From Candidatus Aminicenantota bacterium (GTDB taxonomy: Bacteria; Acidobacteriota; Aminicenantia; Aminicenantales; Aminicenantaceae): DNA of 6,768 nt. The notes beneath the pieces were generated by a model. That model saw only the letters and a program-made list of their open reading frames with translations. It searched no databases and was not told the DNA's origin. This document shows, piece after piece, positions 1 through 6,570 of this stretch (the first letter of the stretch is position 1; each line of letters opens with the position of its first letter). The stretch covers positions 1-6,768 of the forward strand of contig DAOUYU010000095.1 of assembly GCA_030673995.1 (NCBI GenBank), given 5' to 3'. Position numbers and translations under genes: made by a program.

Positions 1-2
1 AT

Positions 3-563
3 CCGGAATCGTTTGCACAGCTTATAAAAAAATGTTTTAAAACCGAATGGGTCGTCTATGCAAAGCCTCCTTTTGGAGGAGCGGAGAAAGTCCTGAATTA
101 TCTGGGCCGCTACACTCACCGCATTGCAATTTCCAATAACCGTTTATTGAGAGTTAAAGATGGCAAAGTTTCCTTCTCCTGGAGGAATTACCGGCAAGCG
201 AATAAGGCCCAAACTATGACTCTGGAAGCAGAAGAGTTTATTCGCCGCTTTTTACTCCATGTTCTCCCTTCAGGTTTTATGCGCATCCGTTATTTTGGTT
301 TTCTGAGCAATCGTCATCGCACTAAGAAGTTGAAACGTTGCCGAAAACTTTTCCATGTGCATCAGACAGCAGTTAAATCGCCACTGAAATCAATAGATTG
401 GAAAGAACGCTACGAATCCTTGACTGGGAAAAAAGTTGACCTGTGTCCTTTTTGTAATAAAGGGCTCCTTATTACTATCCGGAAACTTTTACCTTTGCGG
501 TTTCTTTTTACAAGACCGCCACCACAGACGGAGATAAATGATAACTATATTAGCGCTTTTTAA
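3..563 (+). CDS. IS91-family (Y2 rolling-circle) transposase, C-terminal part, cut by window start
   Basis: The frame is open from the window edge to a TAA stop, giving 186 residues of what is normally a protein of roughly 300-400. The start and the N-terminal HUH metal-binding part lie outside the window. The visible part carries YLGRYTHRIAISNNRL, in which the two tyrosines (codons 99-101 and 111-113) are four residues apart. This is the catalytic Y2 pair of IS91-type HUH transposases, which nick and rejoin single strands during rolling-circle transposition. Further family hallmarks follow: a DGKVSFSWRNY segment, then EEFIRRFLLHVLPSGFMRIRYFGFLSNR (written here as the region about 228-315). 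Near the end is a CPFC pair (cysteine codons 444-446 and 453-455), typical of the C-terminal metal-binding-like tail. A start at the TTG of position 147 would lose the Y2 motif, so it is not the real start. Whether the whole element is intact cannot be judged here. The family call is secure. Confidence 0.93.
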   Translation, partial: PESFAQLIKKCFKTEWVVYAKPPFGGAEKVLNYLGRYTHRIAISNNRLLRVKDGKVSFSWRNYRQANKAQTMTLEAEEFIRRFLLHVLPSGFMRIRYFGFLSNRHRTKKLKRCRKLFHVHQTAVKSPLKSIDWKERYESLTGKKVDLCPFCNKGLLITIRKLLPLRFLFTRPPPQTEINDNYISAF

Positions 564-807
564 ATGCAATAGTACAAACACCCTGACTTCCAAGAGTGAT
601 CGGATGACTCTATCTGTGTTTTCTCAATCTCTTATTATAAAGGTTCAATTGTGTATACTTGAATGTTCCATGTTTTACAAAGATTCATATCATACATGTT
701 TTGAAGTAATTAAAAGCACTCTCTCCTTTATGCCATACTCAAGATTATGTCCCGAGACCTCAATACAATCCCCATAGAAACGGTCCCGTCAGTTTATAGT
801 TCAATCC

Positions 808-857
808 ATTCTTTCGGTAATGCTCGCTCATTTTACTCGCGAGACTCCCGAAAGAAT
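808..857. repeat. Hairpin with perfect 10-bp arms ATTCTTTCGG / CCGAAAGAAT
   Basis: The left arm at 808-817 and right arm at 848-857 are exact reverse complements. Inside them a second stem pairs CTCGC (823-827) with GCGAG (839-843), so the whole 50 bases can fold as a long interrupted hairpin. The right inner arm overlaps the self-palindrome CTCGCGAG (836-843). No T-run follows on either strand, so a standard intrinsic terminator is unlikely. It may be one half of a small palindromic mobile element together with the neighbouring hairpin. Confidence 0.7.
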
Positions 858-863
858 CTTATA

Positions 864-908
864 CATTCCCGCTTCCACGCCTGCGCGGGCACAGGCTTCG
901 CGGGAATG
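864..908. repeat. GC-rich REP-like palindrome with CATTCCCGC / GCGGGAATG arms
   Basis: Exact 9-bp arms lie at 864-872 and 900-908, with an inner stem GCCTG (879-883) / CAGGC (892-896). The motif GTCATTCCCGCG...GCGGGAATG resembles the dispersed extragenic palindromes common in many bacterial genomes, and its GC content stands out from the AT-rich surroundings. It begins 29 bases beyond the stop codon of the minus-strand peptidase, so it could stabilise the 3' end of that mRNA or slow transcription. There is no U-tract after it, so a rho-independent terminator is not supported. Confidence 0.7.
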
Positions 909-936
909 ACGGTAGCAATGACCAGGGAAAATGGAA

Positions 937-3831
937 TCACTTTTTCTCAGTCATTTTCTTAATGTGGTCTTTCAACTTGAGGTGAGAGATTCCTTCCTTA
1001 AGCCATTTGGGAGCAGGTTTTCCTCGAAGATGGTGGTCGAAAAATTCTCGCATCCTTGTGTTGTAATCCTTTTGATTAGCCGGCTTTCGCAGCCCATGAT
1101 TTTCGCCTTTATATTGAAGCATGACCACAGATTTTCCGAGGCGCCTGAGTGTGTTGAAGTATTCGATTCCCTGATTCCAGTCCACAGCACCATCTTTATC
1201 GTTGTGGAGGATAATAAGTGGTGTTTTCACGTTTTTGGCATAGTAGACTGGGGAGTTTCGGGTATAAGCCTCGATGTTTTCCCAATAGCCGCCCGTGAAC
1301 CGTCCCTGGCTGCTTTCAAAAATTGGCTGATTGGCTGAACCTGAATTCCAGTAGATGGAGCTGTACATGCTGATCATGTTGGTGAGCGGAGCTCCGGTGA
1401 CGCAGGCTTTGAAAATATCGGTCTGGGTTACCAGGAAGGAAGACTGGTAGCCACCCCATGAATGTCCGTGAATGCCTATTCTGTCTTTATCCACTACTCC
1501 TGTTGCGATAGCAGCTTTTATGGCCGGCAGAACACACCACACTGAGGACATCCCGGGATCATTCATCTTGTAGACGATATCCGGCATCAACACGGCATAT
1601 CCGCGGCTGGTATAGACGGTCTTATTAAAGCCTCTTGCTGATGGTGCATAATAGCGGTTAAGTCCCTGGGAGAGTTTCTCGTAGATATAGACGATGGTGG
1701 GATAGCTTTTCCCTTTCTCATAGTTTGCAGGTAGAAAAAGAGCACCTTGAAGTTTGTCGCCCTTGTCGCTCTTATAATCGATAAGAATAGAACCATCAGA
1801 CCAGAGGAACTCTTTCTGCTGGGGATTTGCTTCTGTTATTTTCTTTCCTTTCTTAAGCGATTTGTCTGCAACCCAGTAATCAGGATAATCCTTGTATGTC
1901 TGTCTGGTGTAGAGGTAGACATCTGCCTTTTTGGCTTTGCGGATTGAAAATGAAGCATCATCCCAGAGCAGCATCTTTGCTCCGGGTTTTCCTTTATCTA
2001 TACGGACAACTCCGCTTTTTTTTGTCCATTCTCCATAGGCTGATATATAAAGCGGTTTTTTAAGATCTATTCCTTTCTCCTCTGGATCCAACCTGAAGCG
2101 GCTCCGGTAACGAATGCCCTCTTTTTTCCCGTTTACGGTGAGATTCGTTCCCTTCCCGCCGTGAACCGGCACGTTCCAGACATCCCAGTTGTCATAGAGA
2201 AGCACAGAAACACCGTCTTTCACCCAACCATAACGAGTCCTGATCGGGGGTTTTATGACATTATGGTCATCTTCTTCATTGATGAAGGAGGTGGGGACAT
2301 CCTTTGTGATGTTATATTTTTTTCCTGTTGCCATCTCGTATGTGTAATAATGTCCGTCCTGGTAAAAGAGAAAGTGAGTTCCGTCCGGGGATGTCGTGAA
2401 AAACCAGCGGCATTTTTTGAGAGCGAGCTTGCGGGATCCTGTTTTCAGGTCAACCACATAGATATCCTGATAGCGTCGTCCCTCGAGATTTCCAGTAAGT
2501 TCGTATTCACGGTTATCCCTACCTATAGCCCAGCGGTGTTTTGGCGCGGCATCCACACGTCTCAGCTCATCATCGGCGAGCCGCAGAAACTTTTTCTCTT
2601 TTACGCGGTAGATGCAGAGATAGTTGAAATTTTTATCCCGGCCTGCTTGAACCTGCTGCATGGATTGAAGCCTTTTGTCCAGCCAATGCCAGATGACAAC
2701 GTCAGGCAGTTCGACATCTTTATCATCTTTTGCCGCTGGCTTGGGAGGTTCTTTTTTCTTTTCAGGAGTTCCTTTAGGTTTGTCTTTAGCTTTTTTGATT
2801 TTTTCTTTCTCTTTTGCTTTTTCTTTCTCTTTCTTCTCTTTCTTTTTGACTTCATGGATGCCGAACAGGATTCCGGATAAATCTTCTGTCCATGTTGGAG
2901 TTCTGTTCGGACTTATTGTCATTCCTTCAGGAAAGTCTTTATCCTCTTTTGGGTCATAGATGATTTTTTTGGGGGATGGGGATGAGAATTTCGAAAAACC
3001 CACAACACAAAACAGCTTGTCTTCAAAATTTTCATCTTCCTTTCCCTTCAAAACAGCCAGTCCATCGCCCTCTTCCGTCCAGTTCAGCCTTTTATAAACC
3101 GCTTTATCATTTTCAATGGGAAGAATGACTCCTGTATTCATGTCTCTTAGCTGAATTCCGTTTCCACTCATATCTTTTGCATCGACGATCCAGGCTAACC
3201 ACCGGCCTTTCTTGTCAAAGGCAAACTCTGAGACATTTCCTATGTTTAGCTCTTTGGAGGAGGCTAGTTCATGGAGGATCATATCCGACCCGCTCCATTT
3301 TTCCTTTTCTTTTGCCTGACTTTCCGGCGGATACTTCTGGAGGACCATCCAGCGGGCATTCTCTCGGGAAAAGGCAAACTTTTTTGTTTTATCAAACTCG
3401 ACTTTTTTACCTGAGGAGAGATTCAGTAATTCCACTTTGTTGTAGAGCTTTTTCTTCTGTTTTTTCAGCTTTTTTGCCTCTTCTCTTTTGGGATAGACCG
3501 TATACCCCACCCATTTGGAATCCTCGGAGAAAGAAATTCCACCGAAAGCGGACCTCGATGCTTCTCCAACAGGGAACCTGTATTCTTTTTCTCCTTTGGT
3601 TTGCCTGATGATGACTTCACTGTCTCCTTCGGTAGGGGAGAGACTGTAAGCGAACCACTGTCCATTGTTGGAAATTGTGGCACTCCTGATACTCTTCCAG
3701 GCGAGGATGTCTTCCAATGTTTCAATGGGCCTGGGCTTTTTCGGTGCGGCTTTTTCTTCCTGAACACCATAGATTGGAATGATCAGGAGAATCCATAAGA
3801 TAAAAATAAGAGCTCTTTTTGTTTTTCTCAT
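937..3831 (-). CDS. Secreted S9-family (prolyl oligopeptidase/DPP4-like) serine peptidase, 964 aa
   Basis: Residues 1-22 form a signal peptide (basic MRKTKR, hydrophobic core, probable cleavage after Gly22), so the enzyme acts outside the cytoplasm. Residues of about 40-640 fit the beta-propeller of S9 enzymes (repeated SPDG/SEDSKW-type turns, e.g. TTSPDGTHF). The C-terminal alpha/beta-hydrolase domain has the nucleophile in GHSWGG (Ser791), the acid in HNDKDGAV (Asp880) and the base in GENHG (His912). The Asp-to-His spacing of 32 equals that of DPP4. The YIYEK segment (Tyr715/Tyr717) occupies the place of the usual oxyanion-Tyr region. It likely hydrolyses peptides, but substrate preference (di-/oligopeptidase) cannot be read, and non-peptidase hydrolase activity is possible. 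At 964 residues it is longer than the usual 650-750, partly because of a K/E-rich insert at 329-376. The start has a strong AGAGGAGG ribosome site 8 bases upstream. A same-strand membrane protein gene lies 135 bp upstream. Confidence 0.94.
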   Translation of the reverse strand: MRKTKRALIFILWILLIIPIYGVQEEKAAPKKPRPIETLEDILAWKSIRSATISNNGQWFAYSLSPTEGDSEVIIRQTKGEKEYRFPVGEASRSAFGGISFSEDSKWVGYTVYPKREEAKKLKKQKKKLYNKVELLNLSSGKKVEFDKTKKFAFSRENARWMVLQKYPPESQAKEKEKWSGSDMILHELASSKELNIGNVSEFAFDKKGRWLAWIVDAKDMSGNGIQLRDMNTGVILPIENDKAVYKRLNWTEEGDGLAVLKGKEDENFEDKLFCVVGFSKFSSPSPKKIIYDPKEDKDFPEGMTISPNRTPTWTEDLSGILFGIHEVKKKEKKEKEKAKEKEKIKKAKDKPKGTPEKKKEPPKPAAKDDKDVELPDVVIWHWLDKRLQSMQQVQAGRDKNFNYLCIYRVKEKKFLRLADDELRRVDAAPKHRWAIGRDNREYELTGNLEGRRYQDIYVVDLKTGSRKLALKKCRWFFTTSPDGTHFLFYQDGHYYTYEMATGKKYNITKDVPTSFINEEDDHNVIKPPIRTRYGWVKDGVSVLLYDNWDVWNVPVHGGKGTNLTVNGKKEGIRYRSRFRLDPEEKGIDLKKPLYISAYGEWTKKSGVVRIDKGKPGAKMLLWDDASFSIRKAKKADVYLYTRQTYKDYPDYWVADKSLKKGKKITEANPQQKEFLWSDGSILIDYKSDKGDKLQGALFLPANYEKGKSYPTIVYIYEKLSQGLNRYYAPSARGFNKTVYTSRGYAVLMPDIVYKMNDPGMSSVWCVLPAIKAAIATGVVDKDRIGIHGHSWGGYQSSFLVTQTDIFKACVTGAPLTNMISMYSSIYWNSGSANQPIFESSQGRFTGGYWENIEAYTRNSPVYYAKNVKTPLIILHNDKDGAVDWNQGIEYFNTLRRLGKSVVMLQYKGENHGLRKPANQKDYNTRMREFFDHHLRGKPAPKWLKEGISHLKLKDHIKKMTEKK
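2701..2847 (-). other. Lys/Glu-rich low-complexity insert in the S9 peptidase propeller
   Basis: Residues 329-377 of the peptidase are almost entirely K, E, D, P and A, beginning KKKEKKEKEKAKEKEK and ending with a proline-rich part and then DDKDVELPD. Alternating K and E over about 20 residues suggests an exposed charged helix or disordered loop, here interrupting the propeller domain. On the plus strand the coding DNA is nearly pure pyrimidine from about 2791 to 2848, a tract prone to slippage and length change. The reading frame stays intact through it. Confidence 0.75.
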
Positions 3832-3839
3832 TTTGATTG

Positions 3840-3847
3840 CCTCCTCT
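3840..3847 (-). promoter_or_regulatory. Strong ribosome binding site of the S9 peptidase
   Basis: Read on the minus strand, the sequence is AGAGGAGG with 8 bases to the ATG at 3831. It fixes the start directly before a well-formed signal peptide. Confidence 0.85.
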
Positions 3848-3941
3848 TTAAAGCTTCATTTTGAATCTTATCTTGATGTAACCATAAAAAAACAGTGTTT
3901 ACAAGACATCATATATTTTCTATTGACGAAGAGAGTCGCGT

Positions 3942-3970
3942 TATTTGTGATCTGTGAGTCATTTTGTCAA
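3942..3970 (-). promoter_or_regulatory. Possible promoter for the S9 peptidase
   Basis: A perfect minus-strand TTGACA (-35 type) at 3965-3970 overlaps the stop codon of the upstream membrane protein gene. At 17 bases spacing the -10 position reads CAAATA, a poor match to TATAAT. Between the two boxes TCACA occurs twice in direct repeat (3946-3950 and 3953-3957 on the opposite strand as TGTGA). The peptidase could therefore have its own start as well as read-through from upstream. The weak -10 makes this tentative. Confidence 0.25.
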
Positions 3971-4806
3971 GGGTGCAATAAAACAATTTCCCTTGGAACT
4001 GTAGAGGAAGCCTCCATCTCAGAATAGTCCAGTTCAGAGCCAAGAAGGCTGTGAGGGATGAGAAAGACTACCAGGAGCAATATTGAAGCTCCCAGAACCC
4101 ATCTGCGGGCCGGTTTCCCGCCGCGTCCGGCAATGGCAGCCGCGATCCATCCCGCCATGGCAATGAGTATTTTTGTATCTGTCAAATCGTGTCCGAGGGG
4201 GAATCCTGTCCAGAATTCACCGAATGCATATTTCTGGACCACCGGACCGAGAATTAAGCCGCCAACAAACAGGAGGCCCACTGTCCAGAGAACCAGTTTT
4301 CGAGGATTGCCCCTGCGGTCCAGCGCCTCGATGCCGGCTCTAGCCGAAAACAGCATGGCTAGAAATATGATGATGATATGAGCCAAAAGAATGGCTGCAG
4401 GCACAGGCCCTCTGAAGCGGATGATCACGGATTCCTCAGCGGTTAATGAGATGTCCTTCTCCTGGAATGATAGCATGACCTTGTATTCCAGTTTTCCGGC
4501 GGGCGGCTGCTGGGGAAGGCTGCCGATCAACGAATTTTCTTTCCTGACCATGGGAATATTTATCCACGAATCGGAGGTTTTATATCGCTTGTAGGTCAAA
4601 TACCCCGAAATTTCCCTGTCTGGCACTTCGATTTTTATTTCATAATCTCTTGTGCTTTCGTGAGCCCGCTCCAACTTGTATGCTATCTCTGATTCATTGA
4701 CCGGGATTTTCCCACTGACAGGATGAGTAGGTCCTGTTTTCCTCTGGTAGAAAACTGTTGAAACTGTGATGAGAAAAGCGATAACCCAGAATAATATTTT
4801 TTTCAT
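3967..4806 (-). CDS. Membrane protein of unknown function with periplasmic domain and four C-terminal helices
   Basis: I do not recognise a named family. The 279-residue protein starts with a hydrophobic anchor (about 4-20). An extracytoplasmic domain (about 21-134) follows, with alternating beta-like segments such as YEIKIEVPDREISGYLTYKRY. Four more membrane segments lie at about 135-154, 171-189, 212-227 and 236-254. Positive charges in the loops DRRGNPRK (163-170) and GRGGKPARR (227-235) put these inside, so the stretch 190-211 between the third and fourth segments faces outward. That stretch, AFGEFWTGFPLGHDLTD (194-210), is rich in aromatic and polar residues (His206, Asp207, Asp210) and looks like the functional site. 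The ribosome site AGAGG lies 8 bases before the ATG. The gene precedes the S9 peptidase on the same strand and is divergent from a response regulator. A role in envelope transport, sensing or redox is possible but unsupported. Confidence 0.82.
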   Translation of the reverse strand: MKKILFWVIAFLITVSTVFYQRKTGPTHPVSGKIPVNESEIAYKLERAHESTRDYEIKIEVPDREISGYLTYKRYKTSDSWINIPMVRKENSLIGSLPQQPPAGKLEYKVMLSFQEKDISLTAEESVIIRFRGPVPAAILLAHIIIIFLAMLFSARAGIEALDRRGNPRKLVLWTVGLLFVGGLILGPVVQKYAFGEFWTGFPLGHDLTDTKILIAMAGWIAAAIAGRGGKPARRWVLGASILLLVVFLIPHSLLGSELDYSEMEASSTVPREIVLLHP

Positions 4807-4814
4807 TTCTTTTT

Positions 4815-4819
4815 CCTCT
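4815..4819 (-). promoter_or_regulatory. Ribosome binding site of the membrane protein gene
   Basis: Minus-strand AGAGG sits 8 bases from the ATG at 4806 and supports that start, which also begins with MKK and a hydrophobic anchor. Confidence 0.7.
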
Positions 4820-4898
4820 GTTTATACTGATTGCATGACATGTGGATATTGCAAAAGCAAAAAAATACTTCGAATTTAATCATATTTATCATATAGAA

Positions 4899-4928
4899 TT
4901 TATACTATTTACTGGTTTTTCGCAACAA
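4899..4928 (-). promoter_or_regulatory. Possible promoter of the membrane protein gene
   Basis: On the minus strand TATAAA (4899-4904) lies 18 bases after TTGTTG (4923-4928). The -10 match is 5 of 6 and the -35 match only TTG, in a very AT-rich setting where chance matches are common. Its placement about 90 bases before the start codon is plausible. Confidence 0.3.
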
Positions 4929-5011
4929 AAATTCAAAATTCACTCATCTCATCAAATGAAGGATTCTTGTGTTTTCGTTATGTTTATGGTAGCTTCTGGA
5001 TTGAAAAAAAT

Positions 5012-5025
5012 TTAAGCTTTTAAGC
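5012..5025 (+). repeat. Tandem TTAAGC motif just upstream of the response regulator
   Basis: TTAAGC occurs at 5012-5017 and again at 5020-5025, 18 bases before the regulator start codon and in place of any visible ribosome site. It might be an operator half-site pair for autoregulation, or chance in AT-rich DNA. Confidence 0.25.
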
Positions 5026-5043
5026 AAAAATTTTAGACGCTAG

Positions 5044-6399
5044 ATGAATCTCCTTCTACTTTCTGATAAACCTGAGAGTTATTCCTGGCTGGAAAAATCT
5101 CTATCTTCAGGAGAATTTCGTTTCCATTCCTCAAGAAAAAAGGGCGATTTTTTTTCTTTGATCCGGAAAAGAGGAATAAAAATAATCATTCTTGATTTGA
5201 CCAGGGATGATCTTTCCGAATTTGATCTTCTTCGGAAGATCAAGAATATCGATCCTCTGATCGAAGTCATAATAGCTGGTCCTAAAGTCTCTTCGAGTAA
5301 AATGGCAGAGTCTATCAAAGCAGGCGCCAACGATTATTTAATTAAGCCTATGAAAGCAGAAACACTGCAGCCCGTGCTAGAAAAGATCAAGGAGAAAAGC
5401 TATATCCGTCATGAAACATTCAAGTTGGAGAAAGAACTGACTGAAAAATATATTTTCCAGGGAATGATAGGCAAAAATCTGTATATGCTGGAAGTTGCGT
5501 CATTGGTCGAAAGAGTTGCAAGGCATTCTGTTGCTGTTCTTATCGCCGGCGAGACAGGAACAGGAAAGGAGATGGTAGCCCGGGCATTACATAATCTCAG
5601 CCCACGAGTGGATAAGAATCTCGTTATTTGTGATTGCACGGCAATTCCGGAAACTTTATTTGAATCAGAACTTTTTGGCTATCTAAAAGGAGTGTTTACC
5701 GGAGCAGACAAAGCTAAAGACGGACTCTTTAAAGAGGCGGATGGAGGGACAATTTTTCTCGATGAAATAGGCGAAATTCCTATTGGCATCCAATCCAAGC
5801 TTTTAAGGGTCCTTGAAGAGCATCAATTTCGGCCCTTAGGCTCTAATAAAAATGTGAAAGTGGATGTGCGTGTCGTTTCAGCAACCAGCCGGGATATAGG
5901 TGAAGAGATAAAAAAAGGAAAATTCAGGGGTGATTTATTTCATAGGATAAATATTGTTGAAATTAGACTTCCACCGCTGCGGAAGAGAAAAGAAGATATT
6001 CCCTTGTTCTGCAGCTATTTTTTAAAGATGTACAATCAAAAATATGGCAAGAAGATCCTGGGAATTTCTCAAAGAGCAAAGAGGATATTATTGGACTATT
6101 TCTGGCCGGGAAATGTCAGGCAGCTCGAAAACATAATAGAAAGGTCAGTGATGCTCTGTCATGAAAGCTTCTTAGATATAAAGGACCTGCCTGATAATCT
6201 TAAAGAAATCGTGAGCCAGGATGAAGCCGATGCGGACTTCTATCCTTTCTCCTTAATGAGCCTGGATGAGGTGGAAAAGAGGCATATTATCGAGGTTTTA
6301 AAGAAAGCAAAGAATAACAAACAAATGGCTGCCAGGATATTAAATCTCAGTCGCCAGGCTCTTTATCGAAAGCTCAACAAGCATAACATTCCGCTCTAA
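5044..6399 (+). CDS. NtrC-family sigma-54-dependent response regulator (REC-AAA+-Fis HTH), atypical receiver
   Basis: The 451-residue protein has the usual length and three domains. The receiver (about 1-118) keeps the phospho-acceptor Asp51 (IIILDLT) and Lys101 (YLIKPM). However, the acidic pair that binds Mg is SD (Ser7-Asp8), and the Ser/Thr switch position aligns with Gly79. The AAA+ domain (about 138-375) has Walker A GETGTGKE (169-176), the sigma-54 contact loop as GVFTGA (216-221) instead of GAFTGA, Walker B GGTIFLDE (234-241), arginine-finger region FRGDLFHR (294-301) and WPGNVRQLE (354-362). The Fis-type HTH is at about 407-449 (AARILNLSRQALYRKL). It should use ATP to remodel sigma-54 RNA polymerase at target promoters, although the loop change leaves this to be shown. 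The ATG follows an in-frame TAG directly and begins at receiver strand beta-1, so the start is fixed, yet no Shine-Dalgarno is visible. No partner histidine kinase is in the window. It is divergent from the membrane protein/peptidase pair. Confidence 0.95.
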   Translation: MNLLLLSDKPESYSWLEKSLSSGEFRFHSSRKKGDFFSLIRKRGIKIIILDLTRDDLSEFDLLRKIKNIDPLIEVIIAGPKVSSSKMAESIKAGANDYLIKPMKAETLQPVLEKIKEKSYIRHETFKLEKELTEKYIFQGMIGKNLYMLEVASLVERVARHSVAVLIAGETGTGKEMVARALHNLSPRVDKNLVICDCTAIPETLFESELFGYLKGVFTGADKAKDGLFKEADGGTIFLDEIGEIPIGIQSKLLRVLEEHQFRPLGSNKNVKVDVRVVSATSRDIGEEIKKGKFRGDLFHRINIVEIRLPPLRKRKEDIPLFCSYFLKMYNQKYGKKILGISQRAKRILLDYFWPGNVRQLENIIERSVMLCHESFLDIKDLPDNLKEIVSQDEADADFYPFSLMSLDEVEKRHIIEVLKKAKNNKQMAARILNLSRQALYRKLNKHNIPL

Positions 6400-6522
6400 A
6401 TCACTTTTAATCGCACCCTCCGGTCGTTCGCAATGAAATCGAGCACATCAATTTAGGACAGACCTATTTTAAGCTGGTCCGGTTATGATGGCGGTCTATG
6501 AATAAATTTGGAATAGAGTTAG

Positions 6523-6528
6523 TATAAT
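6523..6528 (+). promoter_or_regulatory. Possible -10 box for the lipoprotein gene
   Basis: A perfect TATAAT lies 42 bases before the start codon, leaving room for a short leader with the ribosome site. At 16-18 bases upstream there is only AATAAA/TGAATA-like sequence, a poor -35. The lipoprotein gene may thus be transcribed independently of the regulator. Confidence 0.35.
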
Positions 6529-6556
6529 AAAATAGAGATAAAGATGTTAATGCACC

Positions 6557-6563
6557 AAGGAGG
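6557..6563 (+). promoter_or_regulatory. Strong ribosome binding site of the lipoprotein gene
   Basis: AAGGAGG is followed by 7 bases and then the ATG at 6571, an ideal arrangement that identifies the start of the truncated gene at the window end. Confidence 0.85.
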
Positions 6564-6570
6564 TCAATAA

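Larger units (their letters stand above)
564..936. other. Non-coding region between IS91 transposase and S9 peptidase
   Basis: This 373-base stretch separates two convergent genes. Its first part (564-800) is AT-rich and shows no convincing gene. It should contain the right (ori) end of the IS91-type element, but I could not place the end. GTTC tetranucleotides, the type of target next to IS91 ends, occur at 643-646 and 799-802, and CTTG at 658-661, but such short motifs are expected by chance. The second part (808-908) is made of two back-to-back inverted-repeat structures listed separately. The short open frames that cross this stretch have no ribosome binding sites or recognisable protein features. 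Confidence 0.6.
6400..6570 (+). other. Intergenic region between regulator and lipoprotein gene
   Basis: No gene and no clear terminator hairpin are visible after the regulator stop. The sequence around 6453-6465 (TTAGGACAGACCT) faintly resembles the extragenic GGGACAGACC-type motifs found near REP-associated transposases, but no matching inverted copy or transposase is present. The last 50 bases are AT-rich and contain a perfect TATAAT. Confidence 0.4.

Noticed and set aside
147..563. Transposase starting at the TTG of 147
   Set aside because: The frame stays open to the window edge and the upstream codons encode the catalytic Y2 motif, so the gene starts before the window.
808..908. Intrinsic terminator for the peptidase or transposase
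   Set aside because: Stable stems exist but neither strand has a T-run after them; called repeats instead.
538..962. Two short plus-strand open frames in the intergenic region
   Set aside because: They overlap each other and the hairpins, lack ribosome sites and encode no recognisable protein.
2161..2880. 239-codon open frame on the plus strand opposite the peptidase
   Set aside because: It lies wholly antisense to the well-supported peptidase, is rich in F/L from the pyrimidine tract, and has no ribosome site or family motif.
4833..4856. Possible sigma-54 promoter or TGCA-flanked operator in the divergent region
   Set aside because: GG and GC are too close for a -24/-12 site, and beyond the terminal TGCA the dyad does not hold.
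6453..6497. REP-associated transposase-type element around GGACAGACC
   Set aside because: Only a short resemblance, with 5-bp inverted partners (AGACC/GGTCT); not enough to call an element.
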